A stretch of 64,000 nt of DNA from Himantopus leucocephalus (taxonomy: Eukaryota > Chordata > Aves > Charadriiformes > Recurvirostridae), in NCBI GenBank assembly GCA_003993805.1, contig RSEF01000002.1, forward strand, positions 1,377,316 to 1,441,315, in the 5' to 3' direction. Below the pieces are notes generated by a model. It saw only the letters and a program-made list of their open reading frames with translations, had not been told where the DNA came from and ran no database searches. The translations under genes were made by a program, and so were the position numbers. Shown one piece after another: positions 62,613 to 64,000 of the stretch (position 1 is the first letter of the stretch; each line of letters begins with the position of its first letter).

Positions 62613-64000
62613 GTAAGTCTTCTCAAAGACCTGGATGTTCAGGTCAGATAATTCCTTAGAAGTTCTTATTTGGGTTTGAAATTTAAATGTTCTGGAAATC
62701 AGCCTGGAACTAACATGGTTTAAGAACAAAACAAAACAAAACAAACAAAACTTTCTGGAAATTACTTCTAAGGTGATGGACATGTTCTCTGAATTTAAAA
62801 TAGAACAAAGCTTGCTTAATTGTGTTGACTGGGTCTGAAATACCATGAATCCTACGCCTTCCGCATAATTCTGGCAGATTGATGTTCTGTCCTAGCCAAA
62901 TCTCAGTTGTACCAAAGAAAGAAAACATGCAAGAGAAAACATTATTTCACCGAGTCCGTCAATTTTTCACTTGTCAGGAAGGGTACAGATGAAAACTGGA
63001 GTGTTTTTTCATTTGTTCAAAAGCGGTTTATCACCAAAAGGATAAATCAGAAAGGAAAGTCTATTTTTCACTGGGACTGAATCTATACCTTGTGAATAAA
63101 CTTTTGACAACGTTTCAGTTCATGTTAAAGCGATTCAAATTCTATGCTCAAATCTTATGCGATATTTGGCTTCCAGAAAGAGGGAGAGAGTGAAAGTGGG
63201 AGATATGTTGACAGACAAACCACAGACTGCACCCAGAAGTGCAGAAGGTTTCTTGTTGTGATTTCTGTCAAAAGAGTTGATGAAATTTCCTGCTATCAAG
63301 ACCCTGTTACCTATGGGTAATTGCAAGAATTTGCTGCTTAATTACTAAATTAAGAACTTTGAAAATTTCCTCTGTGTTTAGGGAAGAGTGCTCTTTTAGA
63401 CAGATTAAAAATACTAATTAAAGAATACAAAACAGCAAAAGAAGAGCAGATTGTAAAGGAGAAATGTAGCCCAACAGAGCTCTAGCAAACAGTGTTTTCA
63501 GCAAGCCTTCAGCCAGACTGTCTCTGACAAAACACTTTCCCAACTGTTCAGCAACTATGTGCTTTTCTGCCAAGGCACATGAAATAGTTCATTATAAATA
63601 AATGTCTTTATCTATTGGCAATGCTATTGGGAATGTAGGTGGGGTTACAGCACTATGTCCTACAAGTCAAAAAGGTCCAGGCCCCCACGAGAGGTGAGGC
63701 TGAGGTTTTGTGGATGCCCCTTCTTGCTCCTTGCTGAGCCCTCCATTTTGAAACCTACCACCTTGACCTCTCCTGGCCTTTTTCCCTTTGGAAGTCAACT
63801 CCAGCTATGTCTCTCCTGCAACCTAATCCGCTTTTCTGGTTACACACCTCACACTACATAGCAACATTCGTCAGAACATATTTCTAATTAATATGTTCTG
63901 GATCTGATCCTGTCTTAGATAAAAAGCCCAACTGATTTAAGTGGGAGGAGGATCAATCTTTGGTGTGTTCTTTTCTGTTAAGAATGTACCCAGATCTTGT

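Larger units (their letters stand above)
48222..64000 (+). other. Downstream of the last recognised MINDY4 exon
   Basis: The exon at 48041 ends mid-codon at a good donor, so this is intron until an unidentified next exon. No sequence matching the conserved MINDY-4 C-terminus was recognised here; it may lie beyond the window. Contents are CR1 tails at 50688, 51306, 52441 and 61425, a 100-N gap at 51336, an inverted-repeat-bounded LTR-like unit at 55281-56353, and two exon-like open segments at 57858 and 62465. No other gene could be identified on either strand. Confidence 0.7.

Noticed and set aside
1..64000. CRISPR arrays, operons, tRNA or rRNA genes, bacterial mobile elements
   Set aside because: None seen. 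The window is vertebrate intronic DNA; the direct repeats present are assembly duplications, microsatellites or transposon-derived.

Overview
This is vertebrate nuclear DNA, almost certainly from a bird. It is AT-rich and intron-dominated, has no operons or ribosome-binding sites, and its coding exons are short with GT/AG borders. The bird call rests on at least ten CR1 LINE fragments, several carrying the typical avian CR1 3' tail around GGTTGGAAGGGACC and TTCTATGATTCTATG, and on a solo retroviral LTR of a kind I know from bird genomes. I cannot name the species.

The one gene I can support is MINDY4 (FAM188B), on the + strand. It encodes a deubiquitinase of the MINDY family. Nine coding exons lie at 6742-6800, 7157-7266, 8380-8496, 11393-11481, 16269-16370, 17355-17418, 35063-35126, 37040-37201 and 48041-48221. 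They total 948 nt and about 316 codons, and their phases are consistent at every junction except one. They include the catalytic Cys (GGPCGVLA, exon 11393-11481) and the probable catalytic His ([10 protein letters not shown], exon 48041-48221). The N-terminal exons lie upstream of the window. About 134 nt between the exons at 17355-17418 and 35063-35126 cannot be found; a 100-N gap lies in that intron. The expected last exon was also not found, although two phase-compatible but unrecognised candidates lie at 57858 and 62465.

Layout: 1-813 holds opposed CR1 fragments. 814-48221 is the MINDY4 exon/intron body. Its largest intron (17419-35062) contains the 100-N gap, an ancient degenerate CR1-like LINE (about 26690-27960, +), a second old CR1-like fragment on the - strand (about 28310-28740), a solo LTR with a near-perfect 5-bp target duplication (29066-29640), and a CR1 tail (about 34550-34727). 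48222-64000 is the last intron and/or the region beyond the gene. It contains further CR1 tails, another 100-N gap and a 1073-bp segment (55281-56353) bounded by a 25-bp inverted repeat that encloses an LTR-like promoter and polyadenylation module.

The assembly carries scars. Three single-N junctions (5158, 15936, 17756) each sit between two nearly identical direct copies of 47, about 160 and 106 bp. This is the pattern of contig ends that overlap but were not merged, so those duplications should not be read as biology.
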